Assembly: GCF_011927955.1 (NCBI RefSeq)
Contig: NZ_JAATJN010000001.1
Span: forward strand, 3,720,001-3,784,000
DNA from: Brevibacterium marinum
GTDB lineage: Bacteria; Actinomycetota; Actinomycetes; Actinomycetales; Brevibacteriaceae
Length of the DNA: 64,000 bases
Reading direction: 5' to 3'
Made by a program: the position numbers and the translations under genes. Below the pieces are notes generated by a model. It searched no databases. It was not told where the DNA came from and saw only the letters and a program-made list of their open reading frames with translations. This document shows positions 7,913 through 16,321 of the stretch, one piece after another (position 1 is the stretch's first letter; every line of letters starts with the position of its first letter).

Positions 7913-8070
7913 ACCCGAGACACGCGCGACGAAAGTGCCGAAACACACGCGACGCACGCGCCCGACAATGGGCTCCGACGCCCGGTGCCACCTTCCCGAG
8001 ACACGCGCCCGGGTCACCCGCCCGACGGAAAGTACCTACGCCCGGGTCACCCGCCCAACGAGGATGCCGA
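7913..8070. repeat. Degenerate direct repeats in the actP-tRNA gap
   Basis: The gap between tRNA-Gly and actP (7761-8221) has no convincing gene. It contains a 22-bp direct repeat (8006-8027 and 8039-8060, one mismatch, core CGCCCGGGTCACCCGCCC) and at least four copies of an ACACGCG or CACGCG word between 7919 and 8010, interleaved with GAAAGT words. It looks like a decayed repeat array rather than a CRISPR, because spacing and repeats are irregular. Confidence 0.6.
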
Positions 8071-8121
8071 AGTACGCGCGCCGAAAGCCCCGACAGACTC
8101 CCGGAAAGTCCCAGGACACGA

Positions 8122-8151
8122 CCGAGGGGGCGGCCGAAGCCACCCCCTCGG
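8122..8151 (-). terminator. Terminator-like hairpin after actP
   Basis: CCGAGGGGG and CCCCCTCGG form a perfect nine-pair stem around a 12-nt loop, 71 bases downstream of the actP stop. There is no T-run, as is common in high-GC actinobacteria. Confidence 0.7.
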
Positions 8152-8221
8152 GCGTATACCGGATGCACCGCGCCGCACTGCCTGTTCATGATGTGCGGCA
8201 CCTATGCATCACGTCGGACGA

Positions 8222-9874
8222 TCAGTGCTCGACGGCTTCCTCGGCACCGAATCCGGTGTGGGCCCGGACGTCCATCTCCGCCGCCAGCTCGGGATTCTCG
8301 ACGGTCTTGTCGGTGACCGACGCGATCCACCCGAGGAGGAAGCCGAGCGGGATCGAGATGATTCCGGGATTCGACAGTGGGAAGATCGCGAAGTCGGCCC
8401 CCGAGATCATCGCGGTCTCAGAACCGGAGACGACCGGGGAGAACGCGATCAGCACGATCGCCGATCCCAGACCGCCGTAGATCGAGAACACCGCACCGCG
8501 AGTGGTGAAGCGCTTCCAGAACAGCGAGTAGACGATCGTCGGCAGGTTCGCACTGGCCGCGACGGCGAAGGCGAGGGCGACGAGGAACGCGATGTTCTGG
8601 CCCTGCACGCCGATGCCGCCGACGATGGCGACGACGCCGATCACGATGACCGTGCGGCGGGCGATCTTGACCTCAGCCTCGGAGTCCTCGACCTTGCCCT
8701 TCTTGATGACATTGGCGTAGATGTCGTGGGCGAAGGAGGCGGCCGCAGTGATCGCCAGGCCCGCGACAACCGCGAGGATCGTGGCGAATGCGACTGCGGA
8801 GATGAATCCCATGAGGATGGGCCCGCCGAGGTGAAGCGCCAGCAGCGGTGCTGCCGAGTTCACCCCGCCGGGAGCGTTCTCGATCGCGTCCGGGCCGACG
8901 AGTGCTGCCGCACCGTATCCGAGGACGAGGGTGAACAGGTAGAACCCGCCGATGAGCCAGATCGCCCAGACAACCGAGCGACGAGCTTCTTTCGCCGAAG
9001 GCACCGTGTAGAAGCGCATCAGAACGTGCGGCAGGCCGGCGGTGCCGAGCACCAGAGCCAGCGCCAGAGAGATGAAGTCGAGCGGATTCTCACCGTATTT
9101 CTGACCCGGTTCGAGAATGGCCTCGCCGACACCTGCACCCGCGCTCTCGACCGCAGAGGACAGCAGGGCAGAGAGGTTGAACCCGTTGAGGGCGAGGACC
9201 CAGATGGTCATGGCGAAGGCACCGAGGATGAGCAGGACCGCCTTGACGATCTGCACCCAGGTCGTGCCCTTCATGCCTCCGACAAGGACGTAGATGATCA
9301 TGAGCGCACCGACGACGGCGATGACCAGGGACTGGCCGACCTGGCCGTCGATGCCCATGAGCAGCGACACGAGGCCGCCGGCTCCTGCCATCTGAGCCAG
9401 GAGGTAGAAGAAGCAGACCGTCAACGTCGACAGTGCCGCCGCCATCCGCACCGGACGCTGCTTGAGACGGAATGACAGCACGTCGGCCATCGTGAACTTG
9501 CCGGTGTTGCGCATCAGCTCTGCGACGATGAGCAGGGCGACGAGCCAGGCGACGAGGAAGCCGATCGAGTACAGGAAACCGTCGTAGCCGTTGACGGCGA
9601 TGGCACCGCAGATGCCCAGGAACGAAGCCGCGGACAGGTAGTCACCCGAGATCGCGAATCCGTTCTGCGAGCCGGTGAAGGAACGCCCGCCTGCGTAGTA
9701 GTCGGAGGCCGACTTATTGTTCCTGCTGGCGCGCAGGACGATGAACATCGTCACGGCGACGAAGGCGGCGAAGATGGTGATGTTGAGGACAGGGTTGTTC
9801 TCGACCTTGGTCACGCCTTGGGAGACGGCGTCGAGTCCCGAAGCGAACAGGTCTCCGATGGCGACGGTGCTCAT
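8222..9874 (-). CDS. actP: Acetate/monocarboxylate:cation symporter (ActP/MctC type)
   Basis: A 550-residue solute:sodium symporter with about 13 hydrophobic segments. It has the ActP signature N-terminus (SDYYAGGRSFTGSQNGFAISGDYLSAASFLG) and the family-typical MGGMKGTTWVQIVKA-like loop here read as GGMKGTTWVQIVKAVLL. Such proteins take up acetate, propionate and pyruvate. The ATG overlaps the stop of a DUF485 gene by ATGA, the arrangement of yjcH-actP in E. coli and of mctC loci in corynebacteria. A RamA-like regulator diverges immediately upstream. Together with the prpDBC cluster 10 kb away, this suggests use of short-chain acids. A terminator-like hairpin follows. Confidence 0.92.
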   Translation of the reverse strand: MSTVAIGDLFASGLDAVSQGVTKVENNPVLNITIFAAFVAVTMFIVLRASRNNKSASDYYAGGRSFTGSQNGFAISGDYLSAASFLGICGAIAVNGYDGFLYSIGFLVAWLVALLIVAELMRNTGKFTMADVLSFRLKQRPVRMAAALSTLTVCFFYLLAQMAGAGGLVSLLMGIDGQVGQSLVIAVVGALMIIYVLVGGMKGTTWVQIVKAVLLILGAFAMTIWVLALNGFNLSALLSSAVESAGAGVGEAILEPGQKYGENPLDFISLALALVLGTAGLPHVLMRFYTVPSAKEARRSVVWAIWLIGGFYLFTLVLGYGAAALVGPDAIENAPGGVNSAAPLLALHLGGPILMGFISAVAFATILAVVAGLAITAAASFAHDIYANVIKKGKVEDSEAEVKIARRTVIVIGVVAIVGGIGVQGQNIAFLVALAFAVAASANLPTIVYSLFWKRFTTRGAVFSIYGGLGSAIVLIAFSPVVSGSETAMISGADFAIFPLSNPGIISIPLGFLLGWIASVTDKTVENPELAAEMDVRAHTGFGAEEAVEH

Positions 9875-10212
9875 GGGGTGGTTCCTTCCGACTGCTGCTG
9901 AAGGCGTTCACGGATCGCCGAGGCCGGCGGGTCGAGCTTGTTGTTCGCGAACGAGACATAGAACATCGTGATCGCGAAGGTCGTCACGAACTGCAGAAGT
10001 CCGAGGATGAGCCCGATGTTGATCTCCCCGACGACCTTCGTCGACATGAAGTCGTGAGCGTAGGTGCTCAGGACGACGTAGAGGAAATACCACGCCATGA
10101 ACGCGATCGACAGCGGTATCACCACCGAGAATCGTTTTCGTTTGAGTGCTTTGAACTCGGGATTGTCCTCTTCCGCGAGGAAATCCACCTGAGTGCTGAC
10201 AGGGTCGGTCAT
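9871..10212 (-). CDS. DUF485 (YjcH-type) small membrane protein
   Basis: 113 residues with two hydrophobic segments (about 30-55 and 75-100) and the DUF485 pattern (RKRFSVVIPLSIAFMAWYFLY, then LLQFVTTFAITMFYVSFAN). In many bacteria this small protein is encoded with ActP and is thought to support the transporter. The start follows GGAGAAGCA. The stop is shared with the actP start (ATGA), so the pair is coupled. Confidence 0.9.
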   Translation of the reverse strand: MTDPVSTQVDFLAEEDNPEFKALKRKRFSVVIPLSIAFMAWYFLYVVLSTYAHDFMSTKVVGEINIGLILGLLQFVTTFAITMFYVSFANNKLDPPASAIRERLQQQSEGTTP

Positions 10213-10310
10213 TGCTTCTCCATTCGGATGTGCGTCGAGCGTCGGTGGTCTGCATCACACCCCATCAAACTAACTGTCAGCTCGCGCTGGGGAATACCAC
10301 CGAAAGTTGG

Positions 10311-10316
10311 TAGCTT
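10311..10316 (+). promoter_or_regulatory. -10 box of leaderless ramA-like gene
   Basis: TAGCTT six bases before ATG 10323, with no Shine-Dalgarno sequence. The 110-bp divergent region also contains ACCCCA (10259-10264 area), which fits the short C-run motif reported for RamA sites in Corynebacterium. Confidence 0.5.
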
Positions 10317-10322
10317 GTTCAC

Positions 10323-11204
10323 ATGAATGTCAAAGCCAAGGAATCTCGGGCGCTGAAGGCCGAGACGCGCCGACTCTTCGTCGAGGCCGTCGACTCCCTG
10401 CATCGCAGCGGAACCGGGGACGTCATCTTCGGCGGCATGGTCAAGGAGGGTGAGGTCTCCGTCGAGGCGGTCGCCGGAGGAGGCAGGGGACGCCTCTCCT
10501 CGCTCATCGTCACCACCGGACGTGGACTCGGCGGGCGCGCACTCATGGAGGGCACCCCACAGCTGACCAAGAACTATGGAGTCGACCCCTACATCACCCA
10601 TCACTACGATGAGGAGATCCTCGGCGAAGGGATCCAGGTGCTCGTCGCCGTGCCGACCCTGCGCGGCGGTGAGGTCACCGGCATGATCTACTGCGGCCAC
10701 CGCGACAACTTCAATGCCGCGGCCCCGCAGACGAGTGACCTGGTCAAACGCGTCCGGCAGCTGTCGGTGGACCTGGGCCGGCTGGACCACAGCCGATCGA
10801 CGCCGGAGCAGGTCGAGCCGGAGCGTCCGTACTCGGATCTCGAGTCCTCGAGTCGTGAGGCGCTGCGCCGGACCTATGCGGAGCTTCGCGCCATCCGTTC
10901 AGGCGTCGATGAGAACGAGATGCGCCACCGCCTGGGTGTCGTGGAGAATCGCCTGGCGGACATCCTCTCCGGGCACAACCCGGATCTGTTTCCGAGTCCG
11001 ACGCCCACCGTGAGCCTCTCCCCCAGGGAGACCGACATCCTCTCGCATGTGGCTCTCGGCTGGTCGAACGCGCGGATCGCCGAGGGGCTGGGCCTGCGCG
11101 AGTCGACCGTGAAGTCCTATCTCAATACGGCCATGGTCAAGCTCTCCGCCGGCACCCGGCATGAGGCTGTGTCCATCGCCAGGTCGGCCGGGGTCCTCCC
11201 CTGA
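10323..11204 (+). CDS. ramA: GAF-LuxR transcriptional regulator, RamA-like
   Basis: A 293-residue regulator with an N-terminal GAF-like sensor (about residues 10-150, including FGGMVKEGEVSVEAVAGGGRG and GIQVLVAVPTLRGGEVTGMIYCG) and a C-terminal LuxR helix-turn-helix (about 225-290, SPRETDILSHVALGWSNARIAEGLGLRES split by the usual turn, then TVKSYL). Length and architecture match RamA of Corynebacterium, the master activator of acetate metabolism. Divergence from the actP/DUF485 genes supports the same role here. There is no receiver domain, so it is not a phosphorylated response regulator. Calling it RamA is inference from domains and context. The stop codon lies in a tandem repeat. Confidence 0.78.
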   Translation: MNVKAKESRALKAETRRLFVEAVDSLHRSGTGDVIFGGMVKEGEVSVEAVAGGGRGRLSSLIVTTGRGLGGRALMEGTPQLTKNYGVDPYITHHYDEEILGEGIQVLVAVPTLRGGEVTGMIYCGHRDNFNAAAPQTSDLVKRVRQLSVDLGRLDHSRSTPEQVEPERPYSDLESSSREALRRTYAELRAIRSGVDENEMRHRLGVVENRLADILSGHNPDLFPSPTPTVSLSPRETDILSHVALGWSNARIAEGLGLRESTVKSYLNTAMVKLSAGTRHEAVSIARSAGVLP

Positions 11205-11328
11205 CCAGTCGAGGAGGCCAGAGCCTGACCAGTCGAACGGGCCGGGGTTCTCCCCCACCCCGACGAACAGGCCGCCCCGACGAACAGGCCAGTCCGACGA
11301 ACAGGCCGGCCCGACGAGCAGTCCGATA
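11198..11328. repeat. Tandem repeats in the ramA-proC convergent gap
   Basis: Two repeats share this gap. First, the ramA stop context CTGACCAGTCGA recurs 24 bp later (TGA at 11202 and 11226). Second, a 17-bp unit CCGACGAACAGGCCNNN occurs four times from 11260, 11277, 11294 and 11311, the last copy degenerate. No gene is present. Confidence 0.85.
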
Positions 11329-11330
11329 TC

Positions 11331-12167
11331 TCAGCCGTTGATGGCCTCCGAGTTCTCCTTCTCCATTTCGAGGGAGCGGTCGCCTGCAGCCTGAGCAGCC
11401 GCCTCGGCGATGTCGAAGATTCCGGCATCGATGAAGGTCTCCAGCCCGGCCAGCGTCGTCCCGCCCTTGCTGCTGACGGCCTGACGCTGAGCGCTCGGGT
11501 CTGGTTTCTCGGTCAGCAGCCGTCCGGCCCCGTCCGCGGTGGCCACGACCATCTGCTTGGCGGTCTCCTCGCTCAGTCCCATCTTCACCCCGGCGGCGAT
11601 CATCGACTCCGCCAGGAGGAAGAAGTAGGCGACACCGGAACCGGAGATGCCCGTCATAGCGGGAATCTGGTCTTCTTCGAGCTCGACGACGAGCCCGGCC
11701 CCGGACAGCAGATTCCGCAGCGTGTCCACGGTGGTCTCGCCCACCTCGGCGGACGGGGCCAGGGCGATGACGCCGTGTCCGATCGCGCTGGGGGTGTTGG
11801 GCATGATGCGCACGATCGGGTTGGCCGGTGCCAGCGCCATCAGGTCGGCCATGGCAACCCCCGCGGCCATCGACACGAGTACGGTGTGCGGGCTCAGGCT
11901 CGGGGCCAGGTCCCGCACGGTCTCGGCCATCATCCACGGTTTGACGCCGAGGAGGACGAAGTCGGCGCCCTCGGCGGCCGTCCGGTTGGCTTCGGCGTCG
12001 TCCTCCACCGAGGTGACTGTGGCGTTCGGGAGTTCGGCGGCGAGTCGTTTCGCCGAGGCGGCCGAGTTCGTCGTCGCTCGAACGTCGAGCTTCTCGTCGG
12101 CGCCCAGGATCCCCTTGATCAGCGCCGTGCCCATGTTTCCCGTGCCGATGGAGGCGATGGAGGTCAA
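11331..12167 (-). CDS. proC: Pyrroline-5-carboxylate reductase
   Basis: ProC catalyses the last step of proline synthesis, NADPH-dependent reduction of pyrroline-5-carboxylate. The 278-residue product has the N-terminal Rossmann motif IGTGNMGTALIKGIL and the C-terminal dimerisation signature SGSGVAYFFLLAESMIAAGV with the conserved KQMV...TADGAGRLL and GTTLAGLE. I start it at TTG 12167, which follows AGGCAGG at proper spacing; the reading frame is open much further upstream but that part overlaps the next gene and has no family similarity. It lies downstream of the TIM-barrel gene as in mycobacteria. Confidence 0.93.
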   Translation of the reverse strand: MTSIASIGTGNMGTALIKGILGADEKLDVRATTNSAASAKRLAAELPNATVTSVEDDAEANRTAAEGADFVLLGVKPWMMAETVRDLAPSLSPHTVLVSMAAGVAMADLMALAPANPIVRIMPNTPSAIGHGVIALAPSAEVGETTVDTLRNLLSGAGLVVELEEDQIPAMTGISGSGVAYFFLLAESMIAAGVKMGLSEETAKQMVVATADGAGRLLTEKPDPSAQRQAVSSKGGTTLAGLETFIDAGIFDIAEAAAQAAGDRSLEMEKENSEAING

Positions 12168-12241
12168 ATCAGACCTGCCTTTCTGTGGTGGTTGCCGTCT
12201 GTCTGGATCGTTGTCTGTGGGTGCTCGCGGGTTCGGTGCGC

Positions 12242-13225
12242 TCAGCCGTCCGCGGATCGGTCGCTCGTGCGAATGTGGCTGGATGCGCTGGGCCGCGGGT
12301 TCGAGGATTCGAGGCCGAGGTGGTTCCTTGCGAACGCGAGGGAGTCGGCGAGCATCTGCTCCCTGGTGGACTTCTTCGCCACGAAGCGTGTGTTGACCTC
12401 GACCACGACGTCTCCTGCCCAATCGTGTTTGGCCAGGTGCTGGAGGGTCTCGGCCACGGGCATGGTGCCTGTGCCCGGAACGAGGTGCTCGTCTTTGAGC
12501 GATCCCGAGCCGTCTGTGAGGTGGACGTGGCGGAGTTTGTCGAAGATCTCCGCTACGGTTTCGACTGCATTCATCCCGGCCGTCGACGCATGGGAGAAGT
12601 CGAAGGTGAGTGCGTCGTAGTCCTCGTCGAGTGGATTCCAGTCGGGATAGTAGACGAGGATCTCGCGGACCCCGGCGCGCCAGGGGTACATGTTCTCCAC
12701 CGCGAGGACGACTCCCGTCTCCTGAGAGACCTGACGCACGCCGTCGACGAAGCCCAGGGCGTACTCCCCCTGCCACCGGAAGGGCGGGTGCAGGACCACG
12801 GTTTTGGCTCCGACGTCCTTCGCGAGGTTCGCGGTGATCCGCAGCTTCTCCCAGTGGTCCTTGTGCAGCACGCGGGGCATGAACAGCAGGGTGGGCGCAT
12901 GCAGGGACATGACGTCGAGACCGGTCTGCGCGGAGAGTCGGTTGATCAGGTCGACGTCGCGTGTCTCGGCGTTGTGGGTGACCATGATCTCGACCCCGTC
13001 GTAGCCGTGCTTGGCCGCCTGAGAGAAGGTCTCGGCGACGGTCATCGGGGAAACCGAGGAACTGGAGAGCCCGATCCGGATGGGGTGCTCCGAACTGTGC
13101 TGGGTCTCGTGGTCGTAGACCTCGTGGCTGTCGAAGTATTCGCGGTGGCGTCGCGAATTGGACCGCGCGGAATTCTTGGCGGTGTACACCTTGCGCGTTG
13201 ACTTCGACCGTTTCGCCCTGCTCAT
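12242..13225 (-). CDS. Sugar phosphate isomerase/epimerase-like TIM-barrel protein
   Basis: A 327-residue xylose-isomerase-like TIM barrel (AP endonuclease 2 superfamily). A basic, low-complexity N-terminus (first about 45 residues) precedes the barrel. Metal and substrate-site segments are visible: MSLHAPTLLF, VVLHPPFRW, VVLAVENMYP, LTFDFSHAST, HVHLTDGSG, VVVEVN. The true substrate is unknown; the gene is the counterpart of the conserved protein between ppx and proC in mycobacteria. ATG 13225 is preceded by TAAACT at seven bases, so the gene is probably leaderless. Confidence 0.85.
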   Translation of the reverse strand: MSRAKRSKSTRKVYTAKNSARSNSRRHREYFDSHEVYDHETQHSSEHPIRIGLSSSSVSPMTVAETFSQAAKHGYDGVEIMVTHNAETRDVDLINRLSAQTGLDVMSLHAPTLLFMPRVLHKDHWEKLRITANLAKDVGAKTVVLHPPFRWQGEYALGFVDGVRQVSQETGVVLAVENMYPWRAGVREILVYYPDWNPLDEDYDALTFDFSHASTAGMNAVETVAEIFDKLRHVHLTDGSGSLKDEHLVPGTGTMPVAETLQHLAKHDWAGDVVVEVNTRFVAKKSTREQMLADSLAFARNHLGLESSNPRPSASSHIRTSDRSADG

Positions 13226-13232
13226 CTCACCC

Positions 13233-13238
13233 AGTTTA
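13233..13238 (-). promoter_or_regulatory. -10 box of the leaderless TIM-barrel gene
   Basis: TAAACT on the minus strand, seven bases before ATG 13225. It lies in the 74-bp divergent region shared with the GNAT gene. Confidence 0.5.
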
Positions 13239-13287
13239 GTCCTCCGAGATTACACGTTCCCTCAGAAACCATAAGACCGGCGAAGAC

Positions 13288-13293
13288 TAGACT
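13288..13293 (+). promoter_or_regulatory. -10 box of the leaderless GNAT gene
   Basis: TAGACT six bases before ATG 13300; no ribosome-binding site. The same hexamer and spacing occur before the ppx and DUF4287 genes. Confidence 0.55.
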
Positions 13294-13299
13294 GGATCG

Positions 13300-13908
13300 A
13301 TGACTGAATTTCGCGTCCGTCCGGCCCGCGTCTGCGATGCCGCCCGGATCGCCGAGGTCCACATCGCCGCATGGCGGGCCGCCTACCGAGGCATCATGAC
13401 CGACGATGTCCTCGATTCCCTCGACCTCGAACGGCAGTCAGCCGCCTGGTCGACGAACCTCGGCGACGAGCAGAGCCCGATGTCGTCGCTTGTGGCGGTG
13501 CGAGCCGGCCCCCACGAGGCGACCGCCGACACCCACGAGGCGACCGCCGGCACCGACGAGGCGACCGCCGACCCTCGCATCATCGGCTTCGGTGGGGTGT
13601 GCCCGCCACGGGATGTCGCCGAGGTGCTCGACCGGCTGCCCGACACCTCGGGCCTGGGGCAGCTCGCGTCGATCAACCTCCACCCCGATGTCTTCGGCAC
13701 CGGTGCCGGGGCGGTTCTCCTCCACGCCCTCGAGGACGAGCTGCGCGAGCTGGGATTCACTCGCGCCTATCTCATGGTCGCCGAGGGCAATGAGCGCGCG
13801 ATGCGCTTCTATGCCAAACACGGCTGGCACCGCACGGAGATCACCCACGTCTTCGATGGGGTGACCCCGGCGGTGCCAGAGCGCTTGTTCACGATAGACC
13901 TCGGCTGA
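13300..13908 (+). CDS. GNAT-family N-acetyltransferase with internal tandem repeat
   Basis: A 202-residue GCN5-related acetyltransferase. RPARVCDAARIAEVHIAAWRAAYRGIM is the usual first strand/helix, here followed by the acetyl-CoA region (INLHPDVFGTGAGAVLLHAL) and a C-terminal AMRFYAKHGWHR motif. The acceptor is unknown. Unusually, residues about 72-92 consist of three copies of a seven-residue unit (HEATADT, HEATAGT, DEATADP), inserted in the loop between strands 3 and 4, where the family tolerates variation. It is probably leaderless and is convergent with glpK. Confidence 0.85.
   Translation: MTEFRVRPARVCDAARIAEVHIAAWRAAYRGIMTDDVLDSLDLERQSAAWSTNLGDEQSPMSSLVAVRAGPHEATADTHEATAGTDEATADPRIIGFGGVCPPRDVAEVLDRLPDTSGLGQLASINLHPDVFGTGAGAVLLHALEDELRELGFTRAYLMVAEGNERAMRFYAKHGWHRTEITHVFDGVTPAVPERLFTIDLG
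13513..13575 (+). repeat. In-frame 21-bp tandem repeat (x3) inside the GNAT gene
   Basis: Three adjacent 21-bp units at 13513-13533, 13534-13554 and 13555-13575 share the core ACGAGGCGACCGCCG. The period is a multiple of three, so the frame is kept. Confidence 0.92.
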
Positions 13909-13949
13909 GGCCCACCTCGGCGGGACTGGCCGAAGGTGCTCGCCCGTGA

Positions 13950-15482
13950 TCAGCCGTAGAGATCTTCGACGTCCTCGTCGACCCAGCCTTTCGACTTGTC
14001 GACGGCCTTGTTCCAGAGTCGGTAGACACGGTCGACCTCGGCCTGCTCCATCGACGGGTTCCAACGCTCGCCCTCATGCCAGTTGGCCTTCACGTCCTCC
14101 TCGCCGTTCCAGAACTTCACCGCGATGCCCGCCGCGTAGGCCGCGCCCAGTGCCGTGGTCTCGACGACCTCGGGACGGATGACGGGCACGCCGAGGAGGT
14201 CGGCCTGGAACTGCATGAGCGTTTCGTTGGCGACCATGCCGCCGTCGACCTTGAGCTCGGTGAGTTCGACGCCTGAGTCGAGGTCCATTGCGTCGAGGAC
14301 CTCACGGGACTGGAACGCCACCGACTCGAGGGACGCGCGGGCGATGTGGTTCTTGTTGACGTAGCGTGTCAGGCCCACGATCACTCCGCGTGCATCGGAT
14401 GCCCAATGCGGGGCGAAGAGTCCCGAGAACGCCGGAACGATATAGCAGCCGCCGTTGTCATCGACCTGCTTCGCCAGCGTCTCGACCTCCGGCGCCTCGG
14501 AGATGATGCCGAGATTGTCACGCAGCCACTGCACGAGCGAACCCGTCACGGCGATGGAGCCTTCGAGGGCGTAGACCGCCTCGGCGTCGCCGATCTTGTA
14601 TGCCACCGTCGTCAGCAGACCGTTCTTGCTGGCCACAGGCTCGGTTCCGGTGTTGATGAGCATGAAGTTGCCGGTGCCGTAGGTGTTCTTGGCCTGGCCC
14701 CTCTCGAAGCATGCCTGGCCGAAGGTCGCCGCCTGCTGGTCACCGAGGATGCCGCAGATCGGGGTATCGATGATGAGGCCGTTCTTGGCTCCGTAGCCGT
14801 AGACCTCCGAACAGGACTTGATCTCCGGCAGCATCGAGACGGGGATGCCCATGTCGTCGGCGATGTCGGCGTTCCAGTCGAGGCTCCCTATGTTCATGAG
14901 CATCGTGCGGGAGGCGTTCGTCACGTCGGTGACGTGGATGCCGCCGTTGACGCCACCCGTGAGGTTCCAGATGACCCAGGTGTCCATGGTGCCGAAGAGC
15001 AGCTCACCGGCCTCTGCCGATTCCCTGACTCCGTCGACGTTGTCGAAGACCCATTTCGCCTTCGGCCCTGCGAAGTAGGTGGCCAGCGGCAGACCGACCC
15101 GGTCCTTGTACTTGTCTGCGCCCTCGTCCCCTGCCAGCTCGTCGCAGATCCTCTGCGTTCTGGTGTCCTGCCAGACGATCGCGTTGTAGACGGGCTTGCC
15201 CGTGTTCTTGTTCCAGATGACCGTGGTCTCACGCTGGTTCGTGATGCCCACGCCCTCGAGCTGATGCCGGTTGATGTCAGCCCGGGCCAGTGCCTGACCG
15301 ATCGCCTCGTTGGTGTTCCTGATGATCTCCATCGGGTCGTGTTCGACCCAACCGGCGCGGGGGAAGATCTGCTCGTGCTCGAGCTGGCCCGAGGACACGA
15401 TCTGCCCGTCGTGGTCGAAGACGATGGCCCGCGACGAGGTGGTGCCCTGGTCGATGGCGAGGATGTACTTTTCCTGACTCAT
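13950..15482 (-). CDS. glpK: Glycerol kinase
   Basis: GlpK phosphorylates glycerol to sn-glycerol-3-phosphate, trapping it in the cytoplasm. The 510-residue product has the FGGY-kinase phosphate-binding motif [16 protein letters not shown] near its N-terminus, the substrate-site [15 protein letters not shown] segment and the C-terminal [26 protein letters not shown] block. ATG 15482 follows AGGAGTCAAGA. It is the last gene of a leftward glpD-glpF-glpK cluster and is convergent with a GNAT gene. No HPr-phosphorylation histidine site was verified. Confidence 0.97.
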   Translation of the reverse strand: MSQEKYILAIDQGTTSSRAIVFDHDGQIVSSGQLEHEQIFPRAGWVEHDPMEIIRNTNEAIGQALARADINRHQLEGVGITNQRETTVIWNKNTGKPVYNAIVWQDTRTQRICDELAGDEGADKYKDRVGLPLATYFAGPKAKWVFDNVDGVRESAEAGELLFGTMDTWVIWNLTGGVNGGIHVTDVTNASRTMLMNIGSLDWNADIADDMGIPVSMLPEIKSCSEVYGYGAKNGLIIDTPICGILGDQQAATFGQACFERGQAKNTYGTGNFMLINTGTEPVASKNGLLTTVAYKIGDAEAVYALEGSIAVTGSLVQWLRDNLGIISEAPEVETLAKQVDDNGGCYIVPAFSGLFAPHWASDARGVIVGLTRYVNKNHIARASLESVAFQSREVLDAMDLDSGVELTELKVDGGMVANETLMQFQADLLGVPVIRPEVVETTALGAAYAAGIAVKFWNGEEDVKANWHEGERWNPSMEQAEVDRVYRLWNKAVDKSKGWVDEDVEDLYG

Positions 15483-15525
15483 TCTTGACTCCTGTGTCGA
15501 GGTGATGCTGTGTCTCGATGGTACT

Positions 15526-15567
15526 GGTGGTTCAGGCGAAGGCCCGGTCGGCTCAGACGAAGGCCCG
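15526..15567. repeat. 21-bp tandem duplication spanning the glpF stop codon
   Basis: Two 21-bp units (15526-15546 and 15547-15567) differ at a few positions and share the core GAAGGCCCG preceded by TCAG/TCAGA. On the minus strand each unit contains CTGA, so the glpF stop codon and its preceding codons are duplicated in frame just after the real stop. Confidence 0.85.
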
Positions 15568-16275
15568 GGAGGCCAGGCCGGCGATGACGGCGCCCACGAG
15601 AGGTCCGGCGATCGGCACCCACGAATACGCCCAGTCGGAACCGCCCTTGTTCGGGATCGGCAGCAGAGCGTGGACGATGCGGGGCCCGAGGTCACGGGCG
15701 GGGTTGATCGCGTAGCCGGTGGGTCCGCCCAGCGATGCGCCGATGGCGACGACGAGCAGGGCGACGGCCAGCGGGCCGAGTTTGTCCGGAGTGCCTCCGA
15801 AGAGCAGGATGACGAAGACGAGGACGAAGGTGGCGATGACCTCGGTGAGGAAGTTCCACCCGTAGCTGCGGATCTCGGGACCGGTGGAGAAGGTGCCGAG
15901 GATGCTGCCGGCGTCCTTCTCCTCGTCGTAGTGCTTCTTGTACACGGCCCAGGCGAGGAAGGCACCGATCACGGCGCCGATCATCTCGGCCGAGAGGTAG
16001 GCGACAGTGTTGGCGAAGGTCACCGGGATGCCGTCGGCGTATTCGCCGGCCCCGCTGGCGAGGATGCCGAAGGTCACTGCCGGGTTGATGTGCGCGCCGG
16101 TCTTGAAGGCGACGAAGACACCGGCGAAGACGGCCAGGCCCCAGCCGAACGAGATGAGGAGCCAGCCTCCCCCGTTGCCCTTCGTTTTGCCCAGGACCAC
16201 ATTGGCGACGACGCCGACGCCGAGCAGCGTGAGCATCGCCGTGCCGCCGATCTCGTAGAGGAAGATGGTACCCAT
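15553..16275 (-). CDS. glpF: Glycerol uptake facilitator (aquaglyceroporin)
   Basis: A 240-residue MIP-family channel that lets glycerol diffuse across the membrane. Six transmembrane helices and two NPA half-helices are visible: HINPAVTF in the first half and [12 protein letters not shown] in the second, the latter with the Asp-Leu-Gly-Pro-Arg context of glycerol facilitators. ATG 16275 follows AGGAG at ten bases. It lies between glpD and glpK, so uptake, phosphorylation and oxidation of glycerol are encoded together. The 3' end bears a 21-bp duplication that includes the stop codon. Confidence 0.95.
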   Translation of the reverse strand: MGTIFLYEIGGTAMLTLLGVGVVANVVLGKTKGNGGGWLLISFGWGLAVFAGVFVAFKTGAHINPAVTFGILASGAGEYADGIPVTFANTVAYLSAEMIGAVIGAFLAWAVYKKHYDEEKDAGSILGTFSTGPEIRSYGWNFLTEVIATFVLVFVILLFGGTPDKLGPLAVALLVVAIGASLGGPTGYAINPARDLGPRIVHALLPIPNKGGSDWAYSWVPIAGPLVGAVIAGLASRAFV

Positions 16276-16321
16276 ATCTCACAAACTCCTATTGTTTGTT
16301 TTTCCGTTCCATGTGCGGGTA

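Noticed and set aside
7913-8070. Possible CRISPR array
   Set aside because: Repeats are irregular in length and spacing, no cas genes nearby, and the only exact-like repeat has two copies.
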